This document shows positions 9,388-17,694 of a DNA stretch of 64,000 bases, in pieces (the first letter of the stretch is position 1; each line of letters opens with the position of its first letter). Below the pieces are notes generated by a model, which worked only from the letters and a program-made list of their open reading frames with translations, did not search any database and was not told the DNA's origin. This stretch comes from Haloarcula sp. DT43 (GTDB lineage: Archaea; Halobacteriota; Halobacteria; Halobacteriales; Haloarculaceae): positions 620,001 to 684,000 of the forward strand of contig NZ_JAYMGZ010000001.1 of NCBI RefSeq assembly GCF_037078405.1, given 5' to 3'. Made by a program: the position numbers and the translations under genes.

Positions 9388-10287
9388 ATGGAACTTGGCG
9401 TCATCGGACTCGGACGCATGGGCCGCATCGTCGTCGACCGCGTACTCGAAGCCGGCCACGAGGTCGTCGTCTTCGACATCGACGAGGAGAGCGTCGCCGA
9501 CGCGGCCGACGCCGGGGCTCGACCGGCGTCGTCAATCGCGGACCTCGCCGACCGGCTCGGCTCGGAGAAACGCATCTGGCTGATGGTCCCGGCGGGCGAC
9601 CCGGTCGACGCCGCGCTGGACGAACTGGCCCCGTCGCTCGATTCCGACGACGTGGTCGCCGACGGCGGCAACTCCTACTTCGAGGACTCGGTGCGCCGCG
9701 CCGAGTCGACCGACGCGGCCTACCTCGACTGTGGCACCTCCGGCGGCCCCGCGGGCGCGGAACTGGGCTTCTCGCTGATGGTCGGCGGCCCGCAGTGGGC
9801 CTACGACGAACTGGTCCCCGTCTTCGACGCCGTCGCCACCGGGCCCGACGGCCACGACCGGATGGGACCGGCCGGCTCGGGCCACTACGTCAAGATGGTC
9901 CACAACGGCGTCGAGTACGCGCTCATGCAGACCTACGGCGAGGGCTTCGAGCTACTGGCGAACGGCCGGTACGACCTCGACCTCGAATCGGTCGCCAACA
10001 CGTGGAACAACGGCGCGGTCATCCGCTCGTGGCTGCTCGAACTCTGCGAGGAGGCGTTCCGCGAGGAGGGCAACGACCTCGGGACCGTCGCCGACCGCGT
10101 CGAGGGCGGGTCGACCGGCACCTGGACCGTCCAGGAGGCGCTCGAACAGGAGGTTCCGGTGCCGCTCATCTACCAGGCACTGGCCGAGCGGTTCGGCTCC
10201 CGGGCCGACGACGGCCGCTTCTCACGCCGCCTCGCCAACCGACTCCGGTACGGCTTCGGCCGTCACGACGTACCGCGCCGCGAGTAG
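9388..10287 (+). CDS. gnd: 6-phosphogluconate dehydrogenase (decarboxylating), short form
   Basis: Oxidatively decarboxylates 6-phosphogluconate to ribulose 5-phosphate, reducing NAD(P)+; in haloarchaea this belongs to an oxidative pentose phosphate route. The 299-residue protein is the short form. It begins with a Rossmann motif (GVIGLGRMG), has the VADGGNSYFEDS and DCGTSGGPAGAE motifs of the family, and the catalytic lysine region GHYVKMVHNGVEYA near residues 165-178. The C-terminal helical part is compact. It appears to be a single-gene unit. Confidence 0.93.
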   Translation: MELGVIGLGRMGRIVVDRVLEAGHEVVVFDIDEESVADAADAGARPASSIADLADRLGSEKRIWLMVPAGDPVDAALDELAPSLDSDDVVADGGNSYFEDSVRRAESTDAAYLDCGTSGGPAGAELGFSLMVGGPQWAYDELVPVFDAVATGPDGHDRMGPAGSGHYVKMVHNGVEYALMQTYGEGFELLANGRYDLDLESVANTWNNGAVIRSWLLELCEEAFREEGNDLGTVADRVEGGSTGTWTVQEALEQEVPVPLIYQALAERFGSRADDGRFSRRLANRLRYGFGRHDVPRRE

Positions 10288-10404
10288 GGCCGACTGGATT
10301 TCTGTCCGTCCGTGTCGTGCCGAGGGCCGCCCCGTCTAGCGGTGTCGGCGGTGCTCGCGCGCTGAAACAACAGCTAATTAAACCAGTATTCCATAGCCGT
10401 GCAC

Positions 10405-10989
10405 ATGGTAGAACTCGTTGGACTTGCCGCCGGGGCCACGCTCACCCTGCTCGTGGTCGCGCTCCACTACGCCAAAGGGACCGGGTGGGAGGCACCGGAA
10501 GACATCTCCCAGGAGGTCCTCGAGCAGCGGGCCGCGACAGTCCCCGAGACGGACTTCCCGGAACCGTACAACCGCTCTATCGGTGGTGGCGGGGCCGCAG
10601 CGATTCCGGCCGGCGAGGCCGAAGGCGAACTCGGCGAGGGCGAAGCGGCCGAGGAAGAGGACGAGGGCTTCGACCCCGACGACATCGCCGACGACGAGGT
10701 CGAGTACTACGAAATCGAATTCGCCAAGGAGGGCGAGACAATCGAGGTCGCCAACAACGAGACGATTCTCGACGCCGGCGAAGAGGAGGGCTGGGACCTC
10801 CCCTACGCCTGCCGCGAGGGCCAGTGTATCTCCTGTGCCGGTCACATCGAGGACGGCCCGGCCGAGGACTACATCCGCCACAGCAACAACGACTCGCTGA
10901 TGGACGACGACATGGAAGAGGGGTACTGCCTGACCTGCGTCGCCTATCCCACCAGCGAGTTCACTATCGAGACCGGCGAATCTCCCTGA
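10405..10989 (+). CDS. Membrane-anchored 2Fe-2S ferredoxin
   Basis: An electron carrier with a plant-type 2Fe-2S cluster. The C-terminal domain has the ligand pattern CREGQCISC, then a fourth cysteine in YCLTCVAYP about 35 residues on. Unlike the usual soluble haloarchaeal ferredoxin, this protein starts with a membrane helix ([19 protein letters not shown]) and a Glu-rich linker of about 60 residues, so the cluster domain is tethered to the membrane, probably on the cytosolic side. The ATG at 10405 is preferred over an in-frame GTG two codons upstream. Its redox partner is not evident from its neighbours. Confidence 0.88.
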   Translation: MVELVGLAAGATLTLLVVALHYAKGTGWEAPEDISQEVLEQRAATVPETDFPEPYNRSIGGGGAAAIPAGEAEGELGEGEAAEEEDEGFDPDDIADDEVEYYEIEFAKEGETIEVANNETILDAGEEEGWDLPYACREGQCISCAGHIEDGPAEDYIRHSNNDSLMDDDMEEGYCLTCVAYPTSEFTIETGESP

Positions 10990-11048
10990 CCGCGGTCTGT
11001 TCTCGGGTTCACAACCGTTAAGACGGCCTGTCGAATAGCCAGTATCGA

Positions 11049-11121
11049 GGGCGGCTAGTTCAGCGGACAGAACGCCTGGTTCCGGACCAGATGGTCGGGG
11101 GTTCAAATCCCTCGCCGCCCG
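11049..11121 (+). tRNA. tRNA-Arg (anticodon CCG)
   Basis: A complete 73-base cloverleaf. The acceptor stem GGGCGGC pairs with GCCGCCC and is followed by discriminator G73. The D-stem GTTC/GAAC is perfect, the anticodon loop TTCCGGA gives anticodon CCG reading CGG, and the T-arm is GGGGG-TTCAAAT-CCCTC. The outermost anticodon-stem pair is a C-A mismatch (positions 27 and 43). CCA is not encoded. No intron is present. Confidence 0.95.
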
Positions 11122-11161
11122 CTTTTCCTGCGAACAACGTGAGCAGTGAAACGCCACGCAA

Positions 11162-11220
11162 GAGGGTTTGAACCACGCGAGACGAGCGAGCGAGTCTCGC
11201 AGCCGGGTTCAAACCCCCTC
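11162..11220. repeat. Nested inverted repeat resembling tRNA T-arm sequence
   Basis: The left arm GAGGGTTTGAACC (11162-11174) pairs with GGTTCAAACCCCCTC (11206-11220), 11 bp perfect plus two bases past a bulge. Inside it GCGAGAC (11177-11183) pairs with GTCTCGC (11194-11200). The right arm resembles the T-arm of the tRNA-Arg gene 41 bp upstream (GGGGTTCAAATCCC). It may be a dispersed haloarchaeal repeat or the remnant of a tRNA-targeted insertion. Confidence 0.7.
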
Positions 11221-11299
11221 CCTACAGCGAGGCCGTGAGCGACATCGCCACTACCTTTTATCTCGTTCCTCCGCGACAGTCGACACTGGTGTTACAACG

Positions 11300-12079
11300 A
11301 TGTCACTTCTCGACGGCAAGACGGCCGTCATAACGGGCGGCAGTTCGGGAATCGGTCGCGGAATCGCTCGCGGGTTCGCAGACCACGGCGCGGCGGCGGT
11401 CGTCGTCGCCGATGTACGCGAGGACCCCAAAGAGGATGGGCGGCCGACGCATGAACTGCTCGAAGACGAGACGGACGCCGAGTCCGTGTTCGTGGAGTGT
11501 GACGTCACGAACAGAGCGGACCTGACCGAGGCGGTTGATGCCGCCGAAGCCGCCGGCGGTCTCGACGTCATGGTCAACAACGCGGGCATCTGGCGCGCCG
11601 AGGACTTCTTCGACGTGACCGAGGCGGACTACCAGCGGACGATGAACGTCAACCTCAAGGGCGCGTACTTCGGCTCGCAGGTCGCCGCGGAGCGGATGGT
11701 CGACCACGGAACCGGCGGGGCTATCATCAATGTCTCCAGCATCGCCGGGCTCTTCGGCAACGGGGACTGGCCGACCTACTCCGCGTCGAAGGGCGGACTG
11801 ACGACGCTGACCTACTCGCTCGCGCACAAGCTCGGCGAGCACGACGTCCGGGTGAACGCGGTTCATCCCGGCGGAATCGAGACGATGATAGGCGGCGAGC
11901 CGAGCGACCCGGAGGCCGCGGCCGAGCAGGCCGAGCAGTTCACGCAGCTGGTGCCGCTGGGCCGCTACGGCCAGCCCGAGGACATCGCCGGGGCGGCGAC
12001 GTTCCTCGCGAGCGACCTGGCGGGGTACGTGACCGGCGAATCGCTCGTCGTCGACGGCGGCTGGACAAGCTGGCGGTGA
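11300..12079 (+). CDS. Short-chain dehydrogenase/reductase (glucose/3-oxoacyl-type SDR)
   Basis: An NAD(P)-dependent oxidoreductase of the classical SDR family, 259 residues. The cofactor motif TGGSSGIG is near the N-terminus, NNAG follows, and the catalytic tyrosine-lysine motif is YSASK with an upstream serine in NVSSIAG. The C-terminus VTGESLVVDGGW is typical of classical SDRs. The frame is open further upstream, but a CTTTTATC TATA-like box at about 11255-11262 and the domain boundary support the ATG at 11300. Substrate cannot be told. It leads a group of four NAD(P)-linked genes. Confidence 0.9.
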   Translation: MSLLDGKTAVITGGSSGIGRGIARGFADHGAAAVVVADVREDPKEDGRPTHELLEDETDAESVFVECDVTNRADLTEAVDAAEAAGGLDVMVNNAGIWRAEDFFDVTEADYQRTMNVNLKGAYFGSQVAAERMVDHGTGGAIINVSSIAGLFGNGDWPTYSASKGGLTTLTYSLAHKLGEHDVRVNAVHPGGIETMIGGEPSDPEAAAEQAEQFTQLVPLGRYGQPEDIAGAATFLASDLAGYVTGESLVVDGGWTSWR

Positions 12080-12146
12080 CGGAGACCTGGTGTCTGCGCC
12101 CGGCTCCCCACAGCGTTATGTCGCACGTCACCGTCTGCCGTGGTGT

Positions 12147-13208
12147 ATGCGCGCAGCTGTGTTCACCGGACACGGAGAGCCGCTGGCGGTCAGGGAGGTC
12201 GACGAACCGGAGCCCGACGCCACGGGCGTCGTGGTCGAGACCGAGGCCTGTGGAGTCTGCCGGAGCGACTGGCACGCCTGGCAGGGCGACCCGCTCTGGG
12301 AGTCTCGGGGGTTCTCGGAGGGGCACGTGTTCGGCCACGAGCCCGCGGGCGTCGTGGTCGACGTCGGCGACGAGGTCGAGACGGTCCGCGAGGGCGACCG
12401 CGTGGCGGTCCCGTTCAACCTCGCCGACGGCACCTGCCCGTCCTGCCGCCGGGACCTGTCGAACCTCTGTGACGAGCGGATTCCGCTGGGACTCGCTCCC
12501 GAGGCACCCGGCGCGTTCGCCGAGCGGTTCCACGTCCCGTGGGCCGACTTCAACGCCGTCCACCTCCCGGAGGGCATCTCGCCGGTCGAGATGGCGGGGC
12601 TGGGCTGTCGGTTCATGACCTCCTTCCACGGCCTGGTCGACAGAGCCGACGTGAGCGGCGGAGACTGGGTGGCCGTCCACGGCTGCGGCGGCGTCGGCCT
12701 GTCCACCGTCCACATCGCCGACGCGCTGGGCGCGAACGTCGTCGCCGTCGACCTGTTCGACGAGAAACTGGGGCTCGCGGCCGACCTCGGGGCCGTCGAG
12801 ACGGTCAACGCCGAGCGGGTCGACGACGTGCCCGAGGCGGTGACGGCCGTCACCGACGGGGGTGCCCACGTGTCCGTCGACGCGCTCGGTATCGCCGAAA
12901 CCTGCCGGAACTCCGTCCGCTGTCTCCGAAAGCGCGGGCAGCACCTTCAGATTGGGCTGACGTCGAGCGCGGAGGGCGGCGAGGTGTCGCTCCCGACCGA
13001 CCTGATGGTCGCGAAGGAGCTCCAGTTCGCCGGGACGGTCGGGATGCCCCGGCCCCACTACGACGACATCTTCCGGATGATCGACCGCGGGAAGCTCGAC
13101 CCGACGGCCATCGTCTCCGAGACGGTGCCGCTCGACCGGACGCCGGAGTTGCTCGACGCCATGACCGAGTTCGAGACGACGGGTATCCCGGTCATCGACG
13201 AGTTCTGA
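12147..13208 (+). CDS. Zinc-dependent alcohol dehydrogenase (MDR family)
   Basis: A medium-chain zinc alcohol dehydrogenase, 353 residues. The catalytic zinc site is shown by ACGVCRSDWHAW and the GHEPAG motif. The structural zinc lobe is reduced to CPSCRRDLSNLC, with three cysteines visible in place of the usual four. The Rossmann motif is GCGGVGLSTVHIADALGANVVAVD. The start at MRAAVFTGHGEP is chosen because family members begin there, although the frame is open upstream. The substrate is unknown. Confidence 0.88.
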   Translation: MRAAVFTGHGEPLAVREVDEPEPDATGVVVETEACGVCRSDWHAWQGDPLWESRGFSEGHVFGHEPAGVVVDVGDEVETVREGDRVAVPFNLADGTCPSCRRDLSNLCDERIPLGLAPEAPGAFAERFHVPWADFNAVHLPEGISPVEMAGLGCRFMTSFHGLVDRADVSGGDWVAVHGCGGVGLSTVHIADALGANVVAVDLFDEKLGLAADLGAVETVNAERVDDVPEAVTAVTDGGAHVSVDALGIAETCRNSVRCLRKRGQHLQIGLTSSAEGGEVSLPTDLMVAKELQFAGTVGMPRPHYDDIFRMIDRGKLDPTAIVSETVPLDRTPELLDAMTEFETTGIPVIDEF

Positions 13209-13250
13209 CGGGCAAAACGACTTGGGGGTTCGAGACGACAGTACCGATAC

Positions 13251-14135
13251 ATGCGAGTGCTCGTCGTGGGTGCGACCGGATTCATCGGACAGCGTCTCGT
13301 CCGCGCCCTGAACGACGCGGGCCACGAGGTGGTGGCGTTCTCCCGGAGCGCGAGCGAGGAGTCCTTCCCGGAGGGGGTCGAGCCGTTCGAGGGCGACCTC
13401 GGCGAGCCCGACTCCCTCGACGATCTCTGTGACGGCGTCGACGTGGCGTACTACCTCATCCATTCGCTCACCTCCGAGAACTTCGCCGAACTGGACCGCG
13501 AGTACGCCCGGCGCTTCAGCGACATCGCGTCTGCGGCCGGCGTCGACCGGGTGGTGTACCTCAGCGGCATCAGCGGCGACGAGGCGAACCTCTCGCCGCA
13601 CCTGGCGTCGCGGCGCGAAGTCGAGTCCGTGCTGGCCGAGGGCACGTTCGACCTGACGGTGCTCCGGGCGGCGGTCATCATCGGCCCGGAGAGCGCGAGC
13701 TTCCGCATCGTCGACGACCTGACCGACCGCCTGCCGCTGATGCTCGTTCCGAAGTGGGTCCGGACGCCCTGCCAGCCCATCGGCGTCGACGACGCCATCG
13801 CGTATCTCGTGGCGCTGCTGGACGTCGAGGAGACCCGCGGCGAGACCTACGACATCGGCGGGCCGTCGGTGTGGTCCTACGAGTCGCTGCTGCGACTCAC
13901 CGCCGCGGAGAAGGGCAAACGGGTGTGTATCGTCCCGGTTCCCGTGATGACGCCCGGCCTCTCTTCGCACTGGCTCCGCCTGACGACCGACGTGCAGTAC
14001 GCCATCGCCCGGCCGCTGGCCGAGAGCATGCGGAACCCGGTCACGGTCGACCCCCGACTGGACCTCCAGAACGTCGTCCCAATCGACCAGACGCCCATCG
14101 AGGACGCCGTTCGGACGGCGCTCACTGCGGCGTGA
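13251..14135 (+). CDS. NAD(P)-binding atypical SDR (NDUFA9-like family)
   Basis: An atypical short-chain dehydrogenase, 294 residues, with the N-terminal Rossmann motif VGATGFIGQRLVRAL. The segment VDVAYYLIHSL and the later RAAVIIGPES are typical of the complex I NDUFA9-like and related NAD(P)H-binding proteins of haloarchaea. The classical YxxxK catalytic pair is absent, so it may bind nucleotide without acting as an ordinary reductase. It lies 42 bp after the alcohol dehydrogenase gene and 60 bp before the next epimerase-family gene, in the same direction. Confidence 0.82.
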   Translation: MRVLVVGATGFIGQRLVRALNDAGHEVVAFSRSASEESFPEGVEPFEGDLGEPDSLDDLCDGVDVAYYLIHSLTSENFAELDREYARRFSDIASAAGVDRVVYLSGISGDEANLSPHLASRREVESVLAEGTFDLTVLRAAVIIGPESASFRIVDDLTDRLPLMLVPKWVRTPCQPIGVDDAIAYLVALLDVEETRGETYDIGGPSVWSYESLLRLTAAEKGKRVCIVPVPVMTPGLSSHWLRLTTDVQYAIARPLAESMRNPVTVDPRLDLQNVVPIDQTPIEDAVRTALTAA

Positions 14136-14195
14136 GGTCCGGCCGCGACGCCGCTCGGCGGAACTGCTTTGGGCCTGTGTGCTGCAGCCACACGC

Positions 14196-15098
14196 ATGTC
14201 AGAATCGGTCGCCGTCACCGGCGGCAACGGCCGCCTCGGCCAGCACGTCCTCGAACACCTGTCCTCGGAGGGGGACCGAACGGTCAACCTCTCGCGGGGC
14301 GAGCGCGAGGAGGGGCACTCGGACGCGTACGTCGAGACGGACCTGCTCGCGACGGGTGACGTGTACGGCGCGCTCGCAAAGAGCGACGCCGACGCCGTCG
14401 TCCACCTCGGGACGGTGCCCACGCCCGACCACGCGCCGGGGCACCGGACCTACGAGAGCAACGTCATGACGACGTATCACGTGCTGGAGGCGGCCGGCGA
14501 ACTCGGTATCGACACGGTCGCGCTGGCGTCGAGTTTCAGCGCCATCGGCGGTGGGTTCGAGCCGGCCCCCATCACCGTCGATTACCTCCCGGTCGACGAG
14601 GCCCACCGTCTCACCCCGTCGAACCCGTACGCGATGGGCAAGCAGGCGCTCGAGGTCGCCGCTGACGGCTTCGCGCGCCGGGGCGAGGCCGCCCCGGACA
14701 CTATCACGTCGCTGCGGTTCCCCTGGGTCGTCGACGACGACCTGGCCCGCGAGACGTTCGTCGAGGCCGACCGGACGCTCGCGGGGTCGCGGGCGTCCGA
14801 GACCTTCCACACCCAGCGGAACACGCTGTATGCCTACGTCCACGCCAGCGACGCCGTCAGGCTCGTCGAAGCCGCCGTTTCGGCGTCGCACGACGGCCAC
14901 GAGCGGGTCTGGGTCTCGGCCCCGGACACGAGCGCCGAGACGCCGAGCGCCGAGCTCGCGGCGGAGCTGTACCCCGACGCGGAGTATCGGGGACCGGCGG
15001 CCGACGACGGGAACCCCTACGCTGCACTGGTGGACACGACGAAGGCCGAGCGGCTGTTCGACTGGGAGCCGACCTGGAGCTGGCGAGAACTGGTGTGA
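14196..15098 (+). CDS. NAD-dependent epimerase/dehydratase family protein
   Basis: An extended SDR of 300 residues. It has the N-terminal nucleotide motif VTGGNGRLGQHVLEHL and the catalytic segment NPYAMGKQALE, with the YxxxK pair. The region SLRFPWVVDDD and the late HASDAVRLVEAA also fit sugar-nucleotide epimerases, dehydratases or uronate dehydrogenases. The ATG at 14196 is preferred because the Rossmann motif begins a few residues later. It is the last gene of four oxidoreductases on this strand and may act on sugars, but the substrate is not shown. Confidence 0.85.
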   Translation: MSESVAVTGGNGRLGQHVLEHLSSEGDRTVNLSRGEREEGHSDAYVETDLLATGDVYGALAKSDADAVVHLGTVPTPDHAPGHRTYESNVMTTYHVLEAAGELGIDTVALASSFSAIGGGFEPAPITVDYLPVDEAHRLTPSNPYAMGKQALEVAADGFARRGEAAPDTITSLRFPWVVDDDLARETFVEADRTLAGSRASETFHTQRNTLYAYVHASDAVRLVEAAVSASHDGHERVWVSAPDTSAETPSAELAAELYPDAEYRGPAADDGNPYAALVDTTKAERLFDWEPTWSWRELV

Positions 15099-15112
15099 GA
15101 CGGTCGCGTCGC

Positions 15113-15346
15113 TTATGTGCGCCGCCCCGACAGCGCCTGCTGGAGTATCTGTCCCAGGAACCCGATGGACGGGACGACGAACACCGTCGCGTGCACCCAG
15201 GGGGCGTACGTGATGTCGCTCGGCTTGGTCGCGAGAAAGAGGCCGTAGAGGACGAGCATTACGACGACCCACAACACGGTGATGACGAGGAACGGCACGG
15301 CCTCCCGGACCGGTTCGGTGACCGTCGCTCGCAGTGTCTCCGACAT
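15113..15346 (-). CDS. Small two-helix membrane protein
   Basis: A 77-residue protein of unknown function. Two hydrophobic segments (FLVITVLWVVVMLVLYGLFLA and WVHATVFVVPSIGFLGQIL) are separated by a short loop (TKPSDITYAP), predicting two membrane helices. The ATG at 15346 is preferred over a longer open frame because the upstream residues are low-complexity and Arg-rich, as expected of non-coding GC-rich DNA. It is convergent with the epimerase-family gene, 14 bp apart. Confidence 0.7.
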   Translation of the reverse strand: MSETLRATVTEPVREAVPFLVITVLWVVVMLVLYGLFLATKPSDITYAPWVHATVFVVPSIGFLGQILQQALSGRRT

Positions 15347-15552
15347 ACCAGGGTCGTCAGGCTGAAGTGGGAAAAGGGTACCCGCTATCGCCCCGACTCC
15401 GTGCCCAGTCCGACGCTGGCGTCGTCGCCGCCAGCCGCTCCGGGACCGCCTCGGGCGCGACCCGTCTGGCGACGTCCCCTCGGACAACGTACCGGGGGCC
15501 GGCGCTACTGGGCACGCTGGGGATTTATACGCAGAACCGGCTATATCCGGAC

Positions 15553-15885
15553 ATGACCCTCCTCCCGGTGCTGGCCGCCCTGTTCGTGTCACCGGTCGCG
15601 GTCGCGCTGGTGTACGCCGACGCCGGCCGCCGCGACCTGTCCCGCCGGTACCGTACGGCCGCCGCCGCGGCCGTCGGCAGCGCCAGTTTCGGGGGGTTCC
15701 TCGTCGCCGCCGTCTACGGGAGCGGGCTCTTTTCGGCGTCCCACCGACTCCTGGGCCTGCCCGCGGTCGCCGTCACGCCACTGGATTTCCTCCTTTCCCT
15801 GCTCCTGTTCGGACTCGCCGGCACCGCACTGGCGGTCCTGGGGTACGGGGTCGCCAGCCGGCTCGGCCCGCTCGCGGCCTCGTAA
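15553..15885 (+). CDS. Small multi-spanning membrane protein
   Basis: A 110-residue hypothetical protein with three predicted membrane helices: PVLAALFVSPVAVALVYA, VGSASFGGFLVAAVYG and PLDFLLSLLLFGLAGTALAVLGYG. A basic loop (GRRDLSRRYR) follows the first helix, suggesting it faces the cytosol. A TTTATA box at about 15522-15527 lies some 26-31 bp upstream of the ATG, supporting this start. I do not recognise a family. Confidence 0.68.
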   Translation: MTLLPVLAALFVSPVAVALVYADAGRRDLSRRYRTAAAAAVGSASFGGFLVAAVYGSGLFSASHRLLGLPAVAVTPLDFLLSLLLFGLAGTALAVLGYGVASRLGPLAAS

Positions 15886-15944
15886 CCGCCCGACGGCCGG
15901 CGACGACCCCCAATTTCAAACCCGGCACGGCCCCACCGAGAGGT

Positions 15945-17273
15945 ATGGACGACATTGACTGGATCGGCGAGACCTTCACCAGCACGGTCGGGTGGGACCA
16001 CCTGGAGGCGCTGGTCGATATCGGGAACCGGATGGCCGGCAGCGACGGCGAACGGGCGGCCGCCGAGGCGACCCGGGACGCGCTGGCCGCGTACGCCAGC
16101 GACGCTCGGCTCTCCGAGTTCGCGATTCAGGGGTGGGAGCGGGGCGACAGCGCCGTCCGCGCCGACGGGTCGCCGGTCGCGGCGCAGGCTCACGAGTGCA
16201 TCGCCCTGCCCCGGTCGCCGGCCGGCGAGGCGACCGGCGAACTGGTCGACGTCGGCCACGGACTGCCAGAGGAGTTCGCTGACGCCGACTGCGAGGGGCG
16301 GGTCGTGATGGTCCGCTCGGACGTGCCCGACTGGTACGACCGGTACATCCACCGGCGGGAGAAGTACTACCACGCTGTCGAGGCCGGCGCGGTCGCGTTC
16401 CTCTACCGCAACCACGTGGAGGGCGTCCTGCCGCCGACCGGGAGCGTCGGAACGGCGGCGGCCCCCATCGGCGAGATTCCGGCGCTCGGCGTCGCCAGCG
16501 AGACGGGCGCGCGGCTGGCCCGTCGCCACGCCGGCGACGCGGTCACCGTCAGCGTCGACTGCGGGACGCCCGAGGCGACCAGTCAGAACGTCCACGCCGA
16601 ACTCGGGCCGGACACCGACGAGCGACTGCTGGTGACCAGCCACGTCGACGCTCACGACATCGCGGAGGGGGCGATGGACAACGGGGCCGGGACGGCGATA
16701 GTCGTCGAACTCGCCCGGGCGCTGTCCGGCCGCGAGCACGAACTCGACACCCGCGTGGAGTTCGTCGCCTTCGGCGCGGAGGAGGTCGGGCTGGTCGGTT
16801 CGAACCGGCTGGCCGGTCAGGTAGCACCCGACGACGTGACGGCCGTGCTCAATCTGGACGGCGTCGTCCAGGGCCGGACGCTGAAGTGTTTCACCCACGG
16901 GTTCGACGCGCTCGCGGCCGCCGCCGAGGACGTGGCCGACCGCTTCGACCACCCCATCTCGCTCACCCCCGAGCAGGGCCCCCACAGCGACCACTGGCCG
17001 TTCGTGCGCCGCGGCGTCCCCGGCTATCACGTGACCAGCGAAACCGGCGGCGAGGGCCGCGGCTGGGGCCACACCCACGCCGACACGCTGGACAAACTGG
17101 AACCCCGGACGTTCCGCGAGCAGGCCGTCCTGCTGACCGAACTCGCCGTGACGCTCGCCGATGGCTCGGTACGCGCCGACCGCAAGGATCCCGGGGAGAT
17201 AGCCGACGCCCTCGAAGCCCAGGGCCTCGCCGCGGGGATGCGGATTACGGGCGACTGGCCCTTCGACGACTGA
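15945..17273 (+). CDS. M28-family zinc aminopeptidase
   Basis: A metallopeptidase of 442 residues. Two-zinc site residues typical of M28 are visible: His and Asp in TSHVDAHDIAEGAMDNGAG, the Glu-Glu pair in FGAEEVGLVG, the Asp of LNLDGV and a C-terminal histidine in GHTHADTLDKL. A PA-like inserted domain lies around residues 85-200 (GRVVMVRSDVPDW, ALGVASETGARLA). There is no signal peptide, so it is probably cytosolic. It stands alone, with a long AT-rich gap downstream. Confidence 0.9.
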   Translation: MDDIDWIGETFTSTVGWDHLEALVDIGNRMAGSDGERAAAEATRDALAAYASDARLSEFAIQGWERGDSAVRADGSPVAAQAHECIALPRSPAGEATGELVDVGHGLPEEFADADCEGRVVMVRSDVPDWYDRYIHRREKYYHAVEAGAVAFLYRNHVEGVLPPTGSVGTAAAPIGEIPALGVASETGARLARRHAGDAVTVSVDCGTPEATSQNVHAELGPDTDERLLVTSHVDAHDIAEGAMDNGAGTAIVVELARALSGREHELDTRVEFVAFGAEEVGLVGSNRLAGQVAPDDVTAVLNLDGVVQGRTLKCFTHGFDALAAAAEDVADRFDHPISLTPEQGPHSDHWPFVRRGVPGYHVTSETGGEGRGWGHTHADTLDKLEPRTFREQAVLLTELAVTLADGSVRADRKDPGEIADALEAQGLAAGMRITGDWPFDD

Positions 17274-17694
17274 GACACGCTGTCACGACGGCTCTACGGC
17301 CGGTATCGAGTACATACCAGATTTCTAGTATATCGGTCGCCTCTCGTGTTCGGCGGTGCTGGTGTCTGACGACGGAGTACAACTATTTACTCGGTATAGA
17401 AGTAACATATTTCGTAGGTTATTTACCATGTGGGTACATGGAAACCGATGGCAGGTCGACTGGTCTACGTACTGTAGCCCGCACGTGAACGCCGTCACCG
17501 GCGTTCGCTGCCAAGCTCCCATGCTTTCGGTCCCGCGGAGTCCGGGACCGAGTCGACGTGAGAAACGCACCTGCCGTCGTCAGTCAACACCAACACCAAT
17601 ACCTGACACGACGGCCGTCCACGTGCCAAGACGGCCGACGTGTCCACTTTCGGCGTAATCTTCCGAGGAGCACCGCCCGGTAGCCGGTGCCGTA
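17274..17694. other. Intergenic region with two perfect hairpins, possible IS remnant
   Basis: This 421-bp gap is AT-rich in its first half (17320-17450) and then holds two perfect hairpins: GAACGCCG/CGGCGTTC with a 4-base loop at 17487-17506, and CGGTCCCG/CGGGACCG with a 7-base loop at 17528-17550. Closely spaced hairpins of this kind occur at ends of IS200/IS605-type elements, but no transposase gene is recognisable, so a decayed fragment is only a possibility. A short reverse open frame over the hairpins (17325-17570) is not convincing as a gene. Confidence 0.4.
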
